From Kuafuiihalomonas phototrophica (GTDB taxonomy: Bacteria; Myxococcota; Kuafuiibacteriia; Kuafuiibacteriales; Kuafuiibacteriaceae): 64,000 nt of DNA. Every line of letters begins with the position of its first letter. The first letter of the stretch is position 1. A program made the position numbers and the translations under genes. This document shows, in pieces, positions 1-8,559 of this stretch. The notes beneath the pieces were generated by a model that saw nothing but the letters and a program-made list of their open reading frames with translations, was not told the origin of the DNA and searched no databases. The stretch lies in the NCBI GenBank assembly GCA_031800475.1, contig DAPKRQ010000152.1, forward strand, positions 10,432 through 74,431, given 5' to 3'.

Positions 1-885
1 ACTGAGACTTCGCTTTCGAAGATGCCGAAGACTTCCGTCACGCGGCTGAACGACCGGGGCCGGCCCGGCCGGGCTGTCGAAATTCCTTCCGACGCGGCAG
101 CCCCGCCGTTCTTGCCCCGGGTCGAGCTGGTTCCTCCCGAAAGAGCCGGGGGCTTTCACGCCATGTTGGTGCGACCGAGAAACTTCGAGCCGGAGCGGAA
201 GTACCCGGTGATTCTGTACGTGTACGGGGGACCTCACGTGAACGTCGTGACCCGAGCCGCACACCGGTACTTTCTGCAGCAGTACATGGCAGACAACGGC
301 TTCGTGGTGGTGAGTCTCGATGGGCGGGGGACACCACGCCGGGGTCGCGACTTCGAGCGGGCCGTCGACCAGCGTTTTCACGACGTGCCTCTCACGGACC
401 AGGTACGGGGGCTCGAGGCGCTGGCAGCGCGACACTCGGAGCTCGACCTGGACCGGGTCGGCGTCTACGGGTGGTCGTTCGGGGGCTACATGGCCGCCCT
501 TGCGGTGTTGGAGCGCCCCGACCTGTTCAAGGTGGGCGTGGCGGGCGCGCCCGTGACCGACTGGCTATACTACGACACTCACTACACCGAGCGGTACCTC
601 GGCGTGCCCAGCGAAGACACGGAGCCCTACCGGGCTTCATCCCTGGTGGCCAAGGCCGACCAGCTGCAGCGGCCGCTGTTGCTGATCCACGGTATCGCAG
701 ACGACAACGTATATTTCGCCCACACCCTCCTGTTGGCCGATGCCTTGTTCGAGGCCGGAAAGGACTTCGACCTGTTGCCGCTGGTGGGCCTGACCCATCA
801 AGTCGCCGACCCCGACGTCCGGCTGACGCTCTACGAGCGCATTCTGCGGCACATTCAGAATGGACTCGCTTCGAGCGAGGGCTGA
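1..885 (+). CDS. S9 family (DPP IV-like) serine peptidase, C-terminal part
   Basis: The open frame runs in from the left edge, so this is the 3' part of a longer gene; an ATG at 22 is not a natural domain boundary. The visible 294 codons are the alpha/beta-hydrolase catalytic domain of prolyl-oligopeptidase/DPP IV peptidases. The pre-catalytic VILYVYGGPH strand, the nucleophile motif GWSFGGYMA (Ser codon at 475), the acid region IADDNVYF and the LTHQV histidine near 793 are in family order. Family members remove dipeptides or short peptides and have an N-terminal beta-propeller, expected upstream of the window. The stop lies 3 bases before the next gene, so the two are probably co-transcribed. 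Confidence 0.9.
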   Translation, partial: TETSLSKMPKTSVTRLNDRGRPGRAVEIPSDAAAPPFLPRVELVPPERAGGFHAMLVRPRNFEPERKYPVILYVYGGPHVNVVTRAAHRYFLQQYMADNGFVVVSLDGRGTPRRGRDFERAVDQRFHDVPLTDQVRGLEALAARHSELDLDRVGVYGWSFGGYMAALAVLERPDLFKVGVAGAPVTDWLYYDTHYTERYLGVPSEDTEPYRASSLVAKADQLQRPLLLIHGIADDNVYFAHTLLLADALFEAGKDFDLLPLVGLTHQVADPDVRLTLYERILRHIQNGLASSEG

Positions 886-888
886 ATC

Positions 889-1947
889 GTGCCGGCGCCT
901 CCGTCCGTCGATGAAGCTCGCTCGGTCCTTGCGGCATGGGATCTGGAAGGCGCTCGCGTCGAAGCGATCCTGACGGGACACATCAATGGGACCTTTCGGG
1001 TCGTCGACGACGGGGGCCATACCTCTGTGGTCCTGCAGTCGCTGGCTCCCATCTTCGCCCCCGAGGTGAACGAGGACATCGCGCAGGTCACGGCCCATCT
1101 GGCGAGCCGGGGCGTGGAAACCCCGCGAATCGTCCCGTGCGCCACCGGCCGGTGCGGACACGAAGCCCACGGCCGGGTCTGGCGGGTGTTGACCTGGGTC
1201 GAGGGCCGCACCCACACCACGGTGTCGAGCCCGGACATGGCCTTCGAAGCGGGCCGGGCCTTGGGCCGCTTTCATCGAGGCCTCGCCGACTACCGGGCGC
1301 CCTTTCGGGCTCGGCGCTTGGGCGTGCACGACACCCCTGCCCACCTCGCCGGCTTGCGAAACGCTCTCGCGCAGCACCCGAACCACGCCTTGTTCCCGGC
1401 CGTCGAGCCCTCGGCCCGGGCGATCTTGGAGCTCGCCGGCGACCTGCCGCCCCTTCCCCAGACCCCCGACCGGGTGGTCCACGGGGATCCGAAGATTTCG
1501 AACCTGATCTTTCACCCGGAGCCCCCCTTGCGGGCCCGGGCCTGGGTCGACCTGGACACGGTGGGCCGCATGCGGCTGCCCCTCGAGCTCGGCGACGCAT
1601 TTCGCTCCTGGTGCAACCAGGCCGACGAAGATCAGCTCGCGGACTTCGAGCTGAGCCTCTTCGAAGGTGCGGTCCGGGGCTACGCAGAAGCCGCCCCCGC
1701 CGACCTGCGGCCCGAAGAACGGGACGCCATCGTGGACGCCACGGCCTGGATCTCGCTCGAGCTGGCCGCCCGCTTTTGCCGAGACGCCTTGGAGGAAACC
1801 TACTTCGGCTGGGACGACACCCGATTCGACCGACCGGGCTCTCACCACCTGTCCCGAACGCGGGGGCAGCTGGCTCTGCATCGGGCGATCCGAGCCCAGG
1901 CCGGCGGCGCCCGCCGCACCGTTGCCGAGGCTTTTCGAGGGCGTTAA
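889..1947 (+). CDS. NahK-like phosphotransferase (APH/choline kinase fold)
   Basis: A 352-aa protein with a GTG start 3 bases after the preceding peptidase gene. The N-terminal part has the nucleotide-binding lobe of the aminoglycoside-phosphotransferase fold (TGHINGTFRVV, then VVLQSLAPIF and a VTAHLASRGV helix). This arrangement is typical of the N-acetylhexosamine 1-kinase (NahK) branch. The catalytic loop VVHGDPKISNLIF lies near residues 196-208 and the metal-binding DLDT follows about 25 residues later. A sugar or amino-sugar substrate is inferred from the branch; choline or homoserine kinase activity cannot be excluded. It is followed at 10 bases by a HIT gene. Confidence 0.8.
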   Translation: MPAPPSVDEARSVLAAWDLEGARVEAILTGHINGTFRVVDDGGHTSVVLQSLAPIFAPEVNEDIAQVTAHLASRGVETPRIVPCATGRCGHEAHGRVWRVLTWVEGRTHTTVSSPDMAFEAGRALGRFHRGLADYRAPFRARRLGVHDTPAHLAGLRNALAQHPNHALFPAVEPSARAILELAGDLPPLPQTPDRVVHGDPKISNLIFHPEPPLRARAWVDLDTVGRMRLPLELGDAFRSWCNQADEDQLADFELSLFEGAVRGYAEAAPADLRPEERDAIVDATAWISLELAARFCRDALEETYFGWDDTRFDRPGSHHLSRTRGQLALHRAIRAQAGGARRTVAEAFRGR

Positions 1948-1956
1948 GGCGTAGGC

Positions 1957-2298
1957 GTGGAGAAGACCATCTTCGCCAAAATCATCGATCGGGAGATCCC
2001 GGCCGACATCGTCTTCGAAGACGACCGCGTCCTGGTGTTCAAGGACATCAACCCGGCGGCCCCGACCCACGTGCTGGTCATTCCGAAAAAGCCGATCGCG
2101 AAGGTCGAAGACATGACCGAAGCGGACGAGCCCTTGCTCGGGCACATGGTGTACGTGGCCACCCAGGTGGCCAAGGACCTGGGTCTGGAGGGTGGCTACC
2201 GGTTGGTGATGAACAACGGAAACGAAGGTGGGCAGACCGTGTTCCACATTCACCTTCACGTCTTGGGCGGTCGTCCCATGCACTGGCCGCCCGGCTGA
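1957..2298 (+). CDS. HIT family nucleotide-binding protein (Hint-like)
   Basis: 113 aa with a GTG start. It has the full Hint layout: an N-terminal IFAKIIDREIPADIVFEDD segment, the HVLVIPKKPI strand and the histidine triad HIHLHVLGG near residues 97-105. Hint proteins are small cytosolic dimers that hydrolyse nucleoside phosphoramidates such as AMP-lysine or aminoacyl-AMP. Length and motif match the family, so the fold is secure; the physiological substrate is not known. It lies between a sugar kinase and a membrane-anchored EEP protein in one closely spaced unit. Confidence 0.93.
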   Translation: MEKTIFAKIIDREIPADIVFEDDRVLVFKDINPAAPTHVLVIPKKPIAKVEDMTEADEPLLGHMVYVATQVAKDLGLEGGYRLVMNNGNEGGQTVFHIHLHVLGGRPMHWPPG

Positions 2299-2307
2299 GC
2301 GGGCTTC

Positions 2308-3363
2308 ATGCGAACTTTGCTGTTGCTGATCTTCGTCGTCGTGGCTGTGGTGGCCGGCCTGCTGTGGATGGCCCAAGGGGTGCAGGGCCCGCGGGCATTC
2401 GATGGATCGGTCTATTCGGTGGACGGCGCGCCCGAGCCTTCGGCCCAAACGACTTCGTCGACCCTGAGCGTGGTCGTTTGGAACGTGGCGTGGGGCTATG
2501 GGCGCGGCAGTGAAGGTCGGGCCGAATCGAAGCCGGCCGAGCACTTCGAAAGGACCCTGGACGAGATGGCCCGGGTCCTTCGGAAAGCGGACGCCGACCT
2601 GGTCTTCTTGCAGGAAGTCGACTTCGACTGCACGCGGAGTCACGGAACCCACCAGGCTCGGGTGCTGGCCCGCGAAGGGGGGTATCCGTTCGTGGCGGAG
2701 GCGACCAGTTGGGTGGCGAACTGGGTCCCCTTCCCGTACTGGCCGCCGAGCGCCCAGTTCGGTCGCATGCGCTCCGGCGGGGCGGTCTTGAGCCGGTACC
2801 CCATCGAGCACAACGAGGTCACGTGGCTGCCCAAGCCCGACGAGAACCCGTTTTGGTACAACCTGTTCTACCCGTTTCGGTACCACCAAGAGGTCGGTAT
2901 CCGCTGGCACGGCGCGCCGGTCACCCTCTTCAACGCCCACCTGGAGGCCTTTTCGGTGTCGAATCGGCAGGACCAGGCCAGCCGCCTGGTGGACGCGATC
3001 CTCCAGGCCCCGCGCCCCCTGCTGGTGGGCGGCGATCTGAACGCGCTCCCGCCCGAGGCCGACCCGCGCTCCGGTTTCGAAGACGAGCCCGAGGTCAGCT
3101 ACGAAAACGACCGGACGGTGGCTTTGTTGCGCAGCGTCGAAGACCTGCGGGACGCCTTTCCACCGGAGCGGTACGACGCCGACCCGGAGGGGGTCGCGAC
3201 GTTCCCGGCCCATGCGCCGAACCGAAAGCTCGACCACCTGCTGTTCAGCCCCGAATTCGAAACCGTGGAAGCCCGGGTCTTGCGGTCCGAGGCCGGCGAG
3301 CTGAGCGACCATCTGCCCCTGTTGGTGCGTCTTCGCCCGGCCCGACCCCGTCCGGTGGACTGA
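2308..3363 (+). CDS. Membrane-anchored endonuclease/exonuclease/phosphatase (EEP) family protein
   Basis: 351 aa. Residues 4-22 form one hydrophobic helix, so the enzyme is either anchored facing the periplasm or exported. The rest is an EEP (DNase I-like) domain: WNVAWG, LVFLQEVDFDC with the metal-binding Glu, FNAHLEAF, VGGDLNALP and the terminal LSDHLPLLVRL with the catalytic His. EEP enzymes cleave phosphodiester or phosphomonoester bonds in nucleic acids, inositol phosphates or sphingomyelin; which applies here cannot be told. It starts 9 bases after the HIT gene. Confidence 0.85.
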   Translation: MRTLLLLIFVVVAVVAGLLWMAQGVQGPRAFDGSVYSVDGAPEPSAQTTSSTLSVVVWNVAWGYGRGSEGRAESKPAEHFERTLDEMARVLRKADADLVFLQEVDFDCTRSHGTHQARVLAREGGYPFVAEATSWVANWVPFPYWPPSAQFGRMRSGGAVLSRYPIEHNEVTWLPKPDENPFWYNLFYPFRYHQEVGIRWHGAPVTLFNAHLEAFSVSNRQDQASRLVDAILQAPRPLLVGGDLNALPPEADPRSGFEDEPEVSYENDRTVALLRSVEDLRDAFPPERYDADPEGVATFPAHAPNRKLDHLLFSPEFETVEARVLRSEAGELSDHLPLLVRLRPARPRPVD

Positions 3364-3387
3364 CCCCCCCTGCCTGCCGGCATCGAA

Positions 3388-3405
3388 GTCTGCCCTCGGG
3401 CAGAC
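3388..3405 (+). terminator. Hairpin upstream of the thiolase gene
   Basis: A perfect 8-base inverted repeat, GTCTGCCC/GGGCAGAC, with only two central bases, lies in the 99-base gap between the EEP gene and the thiolase gene. There is no T-run after it. It may be a weak or Rho-assisted terminator or a site in the thiolase leader. Confidence 0.3.
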
Positions 3406-3462
3406 GGACTGCCCTCGGCTTCGGGGGAGACGAGGCCCGCCGGACCGGCTAGCCTGCGGGGC

Positions 3463-4641
3463 ATGCGAAGCGTCTACGTCGTCGGGGCGAAACGAACTGC
3501 GTTCGGCACGTTCGGAGGCTCCCTCAAGGATCGGTCCGCCACCGAGCTGGCCATCGACGCCTCCCGGGCGGCCCTGACCGCTGCGGGCGTCGAGCCCGCC
3601 CGGGTGGATCACGTGGTGTTCGGCAACGTGCAGCAAACATCCCGGGACGCCTCGTATCTGGCCCGGCACGTGGGGTTGAAGGTGCAAGCGCCGGAGGCCA
3701 CGCCGGCCCTCACCCTGAATCGGCTGTGCGGCTCGGGCTTTCAGGCGGCAGTGACCGGCGCCCAGCTCATCCAGCTCGGCGAAGCCGAGGTGGTCTTGGC
3801 CGGCGGCACCGAAAACATGTCGCAGGCGCCCCACGCCATGTACGGCGGCCGGTGGGGCATGAAGCTCGGCACCGACGTCCCGCTGATCGACACCCTGTGG
3901 GCCGGCCTGACGGATCTTCACTGCAACCTTCCGATGGGGATCACCGCCGAAAACCTGGCCGACCGATACGAGATCGATCGCGAAGCCTGCGACGCCTACG
4001 CACTGCGCTCTCAGACCGCGTGGTCCGAAGCCGATCGAAACGACTCGTTTTCGAGCGAAATTTGCCGGGTCGAGATCGATTCCCGCAAAGGTCCGATCAT
4101 CTTCGATCGAGACGAGCATCCGCGAGAGACTTCGAGCGAATCTTTGGCCAAGCTGAAGCCCGTCTTTCGAAAGGACGGGAGGGTTACCGCCGGCAACGCA
4201 TCGGGGATCTGCGATGGGGCCGCAGCCCTGATCTTGGCTTCCGAGGAGGCGGTCCGAGCCCACGGTCTCACGCCCCTGGCCCGTATCGTCGCTTGGGGCG
4301 TGGTGGGCGTGGACCCCTCGGTCATGGGCATCGGTCCCGCACCCGCCATTCGAAAGACGCTGAAGGGTTCCGGCCACGACCTGAGCGACATGGATCGGGT
4401 CGAGGTCAACGAGGCCTTCGCGGCCCAGTACCTGGCGGTGGAGCGGGAGCTCGAGCTGGATCGGGACAAGACGAACGTGCACGGGGGCGCCATCGCCCTG
4501 GGCCACCCTCTGGGCGCGTCGGGGGCGCGTATTCTGACCCACTTGGTCCACGACCTTCGGCGAATCGGCGGGCAACGGGCCCTGGGGTCGGCCTGCATCG
4601 GTGGGGGGCAAGGGATCGCGGTCGAAATCGAGGCGGCCTGA
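3463..4641 (+). CDS. Acetyl-CoA C-acyltransferase (thiolase)
   Basis: 392 aa, the usual size for a type II thiolase. The acyl-accepting Cys89 sits in NRLCGSGFQ, His348 in ALGHPLGASGARIL and the acid/base Cys378 in ACIGGGQG, so all three catalytic residues are present. These cytosolic enzymes condense two acyl-CoA units (acetoacetyl-CoA formation) or cleave 3-ketoacyl-CoA in beta-oxidation. The opening VVGAKRTAFGTFGG and length favour the acetyl-CoA acetyltransferase group. No PHB or beta-oxidation partner is next to it, so pathway assignment is open. Confidence 0.95.
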   Translation: MRSVYVVGAKRTAFGTFGGSLKDRSATELAIDASRAALTAAGVEPARVDHVVFGNVQQTSRDASYLARHVGLKVQAPEATPALTLNRLCGSGFQAAVTGAQLIQLGEAEVVLAGGTENMSQAPHAMYGGRWGMKLGTDVPLIDTLWAGLTDLHCNLPMGITAENLADRYEIDREACDAYALRSQTAWSEADRNDSFSSEICRVEIDSRKGPIIFDRDEHPRETSSESLAKLKPVFRKDGRVTAGNASGICDGAAALILASEEAVRAHGLTPLARIVAWGVVGVDPSVMGIGPAPAIRKTLKGSGHDLSDMDRVEVNEAFAAQYLAVERELELDRDKTNVHGGAIALGHPLGASGARILTHLVHDLRRIGGQRALGSACIGGGQGIAVEIEAA

Positions 4642-4818
4642 GCTACCAAACCGAAGGAAAGCTCTGAGGAAGCTCGCGCGCCTGCCCGGGCCTGCATCGA
4701 TGGTTTCCGGAAGATGGCGCAACAAACCGAGGCGACCCGCCGCCCCCCTCGGGCCCCGTCTCGGCCTCGATCGCCCCGCAGCTCCTCAGGGCGGACCTCG
4801 GCCCCGGCGGGCCGCCAG

Positions 4819-6012
4819 TCAACGGCGGCGGGGCTTGGGTTTCGCCGGATGCTTTTCCTTGAACACGAAGTACTGATTGATCGTGAAGTTGACGAGGGTG
4901 CCCGCGGCGATGCCGGCCAGGGCCGCCCATTGGGGCGCCAGCCAGGGGTACGCGCTCACCAGGCCCACCGCCACGCCGAACTGAAGCAACGCCGCCACGG
5001 CGGACGCGCCACAAAATCCCATGAACTGCCGCAAAATGTTGGGGTCGCGCCGGTGCTCGAACGTGAACTGCCGATTCAAGAGAAAGTTGCTGACGACGCT
5101 CAGGACGATGCCGGCGGCGAGGGACACGCTCGCCGAAGCACCGAGCCACAAAAATGCGGTCACGGTGGCCAGGTTCACCACGACCCCCGAGGCACCGACT
5201 GCCGCAAATTGCACGAAGCTGCTCCAGGTGGCGTAGCGGTACATGTACAGGCGTCTCAGGTGCAGCAGGTAGTTGAGCTGTTCCCGGAAGGTGAGCTTGC
5301 TTTCGCCGTGCACCCGATCGGTGAAATGGATGGGCACCTCGCCGACGTTTCGAATGCCGCACTTCACGATCAGCTCCAGCGCCACCTTGTAGCCCACCGG
5401 ATTCAGGTCGGGAGCTTTCAGAAAATCGCTTCGACGGATCACGAAGAAGCCCGACATCGGGTCTTTGGCATCGGTGAAGGGACGGGCCAAGATGGTTGCA
5501 ACACGGCTGTTGAGCCACCGAAAAAAACCCCACTCATCATCGGTGCTGCCACCAGGCACGTAGCGGGAACCGAGCACGAACTGCTGCCCGGCTTCGAGAG
5601 CCAGGATCATGGCCGGTATCTTCTCGGGCGGGTGGGACAGGTCTGCGTCCATCACCACGAGCACCGGATGTCGGGCAGCACGAAGCCCGTCGATCACGGC
5701 CGGACTGAGCCCACGGTTCTCTTTTCGAACGATGATCCGAACCCATTTTGGTGCGCGGTCTCGGACCCATTCCTCCGAACCGTCCCGGCTGTCGTCGTCC
5801 AGGATCAAGACCTCGAGTTCCAGGTCGTAGCGGTCCTTGAGTGCGCCCAGGCGTTCGATCAGATGGGGGAGATTCTCCCGCTCCCGGTAGGTGGGCACGA
5901 TCACCGACACGGGGCTGATCACCCGCACGTCGGCCAGTCGCTCCGGCGCTGAAGGCTCCGATTCCCCGCCCGCTGGGCCGGTCGGGTCGGGGGCCTCCAC
6001 GGGATCCGCCAT
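4819..6012 (-). CDS. GT2 polyprenyl-phosphate glycosyltransferase fused to GtrA domain
   Basis: 397 aa from the ATG at 6012. The frame stays open upstream but would run into the promoter of the divergent efflux operon. Residues about 40-265 are a GT-A family 2 domain like dolichyl-phosphate mannose synthase: SVIVPTYRERENL, LILDDDSRDGS, VVMDADLSHPPEKIP and the GSRYVPGGS loop. The last 120 residues have four membrane helices of a GtrA domain. Such proteins charge a polyprenyl phosphate with a sugar at the inner face of the membrane and probably help flip it for cell-envelope glycosylation. The divergent neighbour starts 110-134 bases away. Confidence 0.9.
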   Translation of the reverse strand: MADPVEAPDPTGPAGGESEPSAPERLADVRVISPVSVIVPTYRERENLPHLIERLGALKDRYDLELEVLILDDDSRDGSEEWVRDRAPKWVRIIVRKENRGLSPAVIDGLRAARHPVLVVMDADLSHPPEKIPAMILALEAGQQFVLGSRYVPGGSTDDEWGFFRWLNSRVATILARPFTDAKDPMSGFFVIRRSDFLKAPDLNPVGYKVALELIVKCGIRNVGEVPIHFTDRVHGESKLTFREQLNYLLHLRRLYMYRYATWSSFVQFAAVGASGVVVNLATVTAFLWLGASASVSLAAGIVLSVVSNFLLNRQFTFEHRRDPNILRQFMGFCGASAVAALLQFGVAVGLVSAYPWLAPQWAALAGIAAGTLVNFTINQYFVFKEKHPAKPKPRRR

Positions 6013-6145
6013 GTGAGCCGAGGCCGCTATCCAAGGGAACCGAGGTCGGTCAAGCGCTCGCCCCTGAGAATGCGAACCGTTTTCGATTGGGAAGGGACCG
6101 GAACGACCGCTCGACTCGCGGATGGGGGGGTGGCACGCGACGATC

Positions 6146-7369
6146 ATGGTCGGGAACTCCTGCGGGATCTTGTGGGTCTCGCTGTGGGCGGCAGCCCCGG
6201 CCCCGCCCGCCGTGTCCTTCGAAGCCGCCGTGCGGGCGGCGGCTTCCCACCCCGAGGTGGCCGCATCCGAGGCCCGGGCCGAGACCCGCCGGACGCGGCG
6301 TTCGCGGCTGTCTGGCCTGGCGCAGCCTGCCGAGCTGTGGGGCACAGGCGGCTATCGGCTCGGGGCCCCGCGCAGCAACGACGGCTTCGATGGAAGCTTC
6401 GGCATCGAGCAGGTGCTGCATCTCGGCAACCGGGCGGGCCGCCAGCGAGACGCGGTCGACGGCCGCACTCGGGCCGACGCGGCCGAAGCCCGTTTTCGGC
6501 GCCGGAACGCGGAGCTGCGGGCCGCCGATGCCTGGCTGGCGGCATGGGTCGCCCACCGCCGCTGGGAGCGACTGAGCGAAGTCCTGAAGGACGCGCGCCG
6601 CATCCGCCAGCAGGTGGTCCGGCGGCTCGAACTCGGCGACGCCACCGATCTCGACCAGGCTCAGGCTGAACGCTTCGTGGCAGCAGCTCGGCTGGAGGTT
6701 TTGGCCGCCGAAGGAGACGCATTCGATGCGGGCGTGCGCTTGGCGGCCGCCATGGCCCGTGCTCCCGGGCCCATCGTTCCCACCGAAGATCTGCCGTCGT
6801 TTGGAACACTCCCTTCGGTGTCTCGGTCTGCCCAGCTCGACCCCGAGGTGCAGGCCACCGAGCGCGCGGCGGTCGCGGCGACCCTCGAAACCCGAGCTGC
6901 CCGGGCCGCTTCGAGCACGCAGCTACGAATCGGGGCGTCCCTGGGCACGGAGCCCCCCGGAGACCTGATTCCCGCCGCGACCGTGGGCATCACGCTGCCG
7001 ACGGGACGCAGCAACGCCCCGGCCGAGGTGACGGCTGCAGCAAGAGCCGCAGCCTCCCGCACCCACGCCACCGCGGCGATGCGGGCGGCGCAGCGGCTCG
7101 AAGCCCTGGTGAACCACGAGGTTGAGCACCGCCGAGCCGTCTTGGACGTGTACGATCGAGAGCTGCTCCCGGCCGTCCGGCGGGAGCTGTCCGCCGTGGA
7201 GCGGAGCTGGCAACTGGGTGAAGTGTCGCTTCGACCCGTCCTGCAAGCCCGGGTGGACTTGCTCGAAGCCGAGATCGACGGCGAGCGGGCCCGAGCCGGC
7301 CTGGTCGGGGCCTGTTTCGCAGCGGAGACCGTCGAAGACTCCAGAGTCGAAAAAGGAGGCGTCCCGTGA
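6146..7369 (+). CDS. TolC/CzcC-type outer-membrane efflux channel
   Basis: 407 aa from the ATG at 6146, chosen because it opens a signal peptide (SCGILWVSLWAAAPAPPA); an in-frame ATG at 6122 adds eight residues. The mature part is rich in Ala and Arg helices, with the repeated amphipathic coiled coils of TolC proteins and the late EVSLRPVLQARVDLLEAE segment. It is the first gene of a CzcCBA-type operon. Its TGA overlaps the GTG of the adaptor gene by four bases. It should form the outer-membrane exit of the metal pump. Confidence 0.87.
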   Translation: MVGNSCGILWVSLWAAAPAPPAVSFEAAVRAAASHPEVAASEARAETRRTRRSRLSGLAQPAELWGTGGYRLGAPRSNDGFDGSFGIEQVLHLGNRAGRQRDAVDGRTRADAAEARFRRRNAELRAADAWLAAWVAHRRWERLSEVLKDARRIRQQVVRRLELGDATDLDQAQAERFVAAARLEVLAAEGDAFDAGVRLAAAMARAPGPIVPTEDLPSFGTLPSVSRSAQLDPEVQATERAAVAATLETRAARAASSTQLRIGASLGTEPPGDLIPAATVGITLPTGRSNAPAEVTAAARAAASRTHATAAMRAAQRLEALVNHEVEHRRAVLDVYDRELLPAVRRELSAVERSWQLGEVSLRPVLQARVDLLEAEIDGERARAGLVGACFAAETVEDSRVEKGGVP

Positions 7370-8559
7370 AACGAACCGATTCGGGCCGGCCGGGTGCGGG
7401 CCGCCGTGGCGAAGACCGGCTCGTCACATGCAACTCGGGCGCGGCCGGGTCCCCGATGCCCCACCCGGCCTCGCGGTCCCGCGAGGCCCATGGCGAAGCC
7501 ATGAACCGGTTCGGCCCCCGTGGGGGGAAGACGGGGCCCTGGGTCAACGCCGCCCTTTGGATCGTGGCGTGCGCTCCGTCCGGCTCCGAGCCGCCTTCCG
7601 ACTCCGCGCCCAGCGGGTCGGGCCGTTGGGCCTCGGTGGTCCAAGGATCGGATCTTTCGGTCCTCGAGGGACCGGCTCGGTTGGTCGGGACGGCCACGGC
7701 GGCGGCGACGGCTTCGGTTCTGGTCCAGGGTGCGATCCATCAGATCTACGTCCGCCCCGGCGACCGGGTGAAAAAGGGGACCCCGCTGGTCGAGATCGCG
7801 AGCCCGGATCTGGCCGATCTTTCGTCCCAGTGGAACACAGCACAGCGAACCGTTCGTCTCGCGCGAGAGCGGATCGATCGACTCGAGGCGCTGGCGGGCG
7901 AAAACCTCGCTTCACAACAGCGCTTGACCGAAGGCCGGATCGACCTGGCGGAGACCATCGGCCGGCGGGACCGATCATGGAGCCAGCTCGCCGCCCACGG
8001 ATTGTCCCGGCGCGACGTCCGCCGACTGCACCGTACCGGGCGATACCTGCTGCGAAGCCGCATCTTTGGCGTGGTCACCCGCGTGCACGGACACCTGGGC
8101 CAGACGGTGGGGCCGGACTCCGGCGCCCTGGTCCGGGTCCAAGGGAGTGGCCGACTCCGGGTCGAGGCGCGGGTGGACAGCCCCACCGATGGTCTTCGCC
8201 TCGATTTCGTTTCCAGCGACGGACGGCGGTTCGCCGTCCGAACTCCCGCCGTAGCCGAGCTTGCAGACCCCGAGACCGGGCAGTCTCGTCTGTGGTTCGA
8301 CCTGGCGGGCCTTCCGGAGCTCGCGTCCGCCCTGGTGGGCGTGTTGGAGGGGCGGGCGCCTTCAGCCTGGGAAGTGCCGGCTGCCGCGCTGTTCGAGCGG
8401 GACGGCCAAACCGTGGTCTATCGAAAAGCCGAGGTCGGTGCCGATCCGGTGATGGTCCGGGTGTTCGACCGAAACGCCTCGGTGGCCGTGGTGGAGGGCG
8501 AGCTGCGCCCGGGCGACCAGGTCTCCACCGACCCCACCCTCTGGGCGAAAGACCGCTGA
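7366..8559 (+). CDS. RND efflux periplasmic adaptor (CzcB/CusB-like)
   Basis: 397 aa from the GTG at 7366. This start has a strong AAAAGGAGG ribosome site six bases upstream and overlaps the previous stop (GTGA). The first 45 residues are low-complexity and not like a signal. A second start, ATG at 7501, opens a lipoprotein-like signal ending in WIVAC, so the true N-terminus is uncertain. Then come the biotinyl-lipoyl half (VRPGDRVKKGTPLVEIASPDLADL), a helical hairpin and the beta-barrel. Such adaptors link the inner-membrane RND pump to the TolC channel and may pass metal ions. Confidence 0.87.
   Translation: MKRTDSGRPGAGRRGEDRLVTCNSGAAGSPMPHPASRSREAHGEAMNRFGPRGGKTGPWVNAALWIVACAPSGSEPPSDSAPSGSGRWASVVQGSDLSVLEGPARLVGTATAAATASVLVQGAIHQIYVRPGDRVKKGTPLVEIASPDLADLSSQWNTAQRTVRLARERIDRLEALAGENLASQQRLTEGRIDLAETIGRRDRSWSQLAAHGLSRRDVRRLHRTGRYLLRSRIFGVVTRVHGHLGQTVGPDSGALVRVQGSGRLRVEARVDSPTDGLRLDFVSSDGRRFAVRTPAVAELADPETGQSRLWFDLAGLPELASALVGVLEGRAPSAWEVPAAALFERDGQTVVYRKAEVGADPVMVRVFDRNASVAVVEGELRPGDQVSTDPTLWAKDR

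Noticed and set aside
637..4725. A 1362-codon open frame on the minus strand
   Set aside because: It runs antisense to the kinase, HIT, EEP and thiolase genes, all of which have clear motifs. High GC leaves such frames open by chance, and its translation has no domain.
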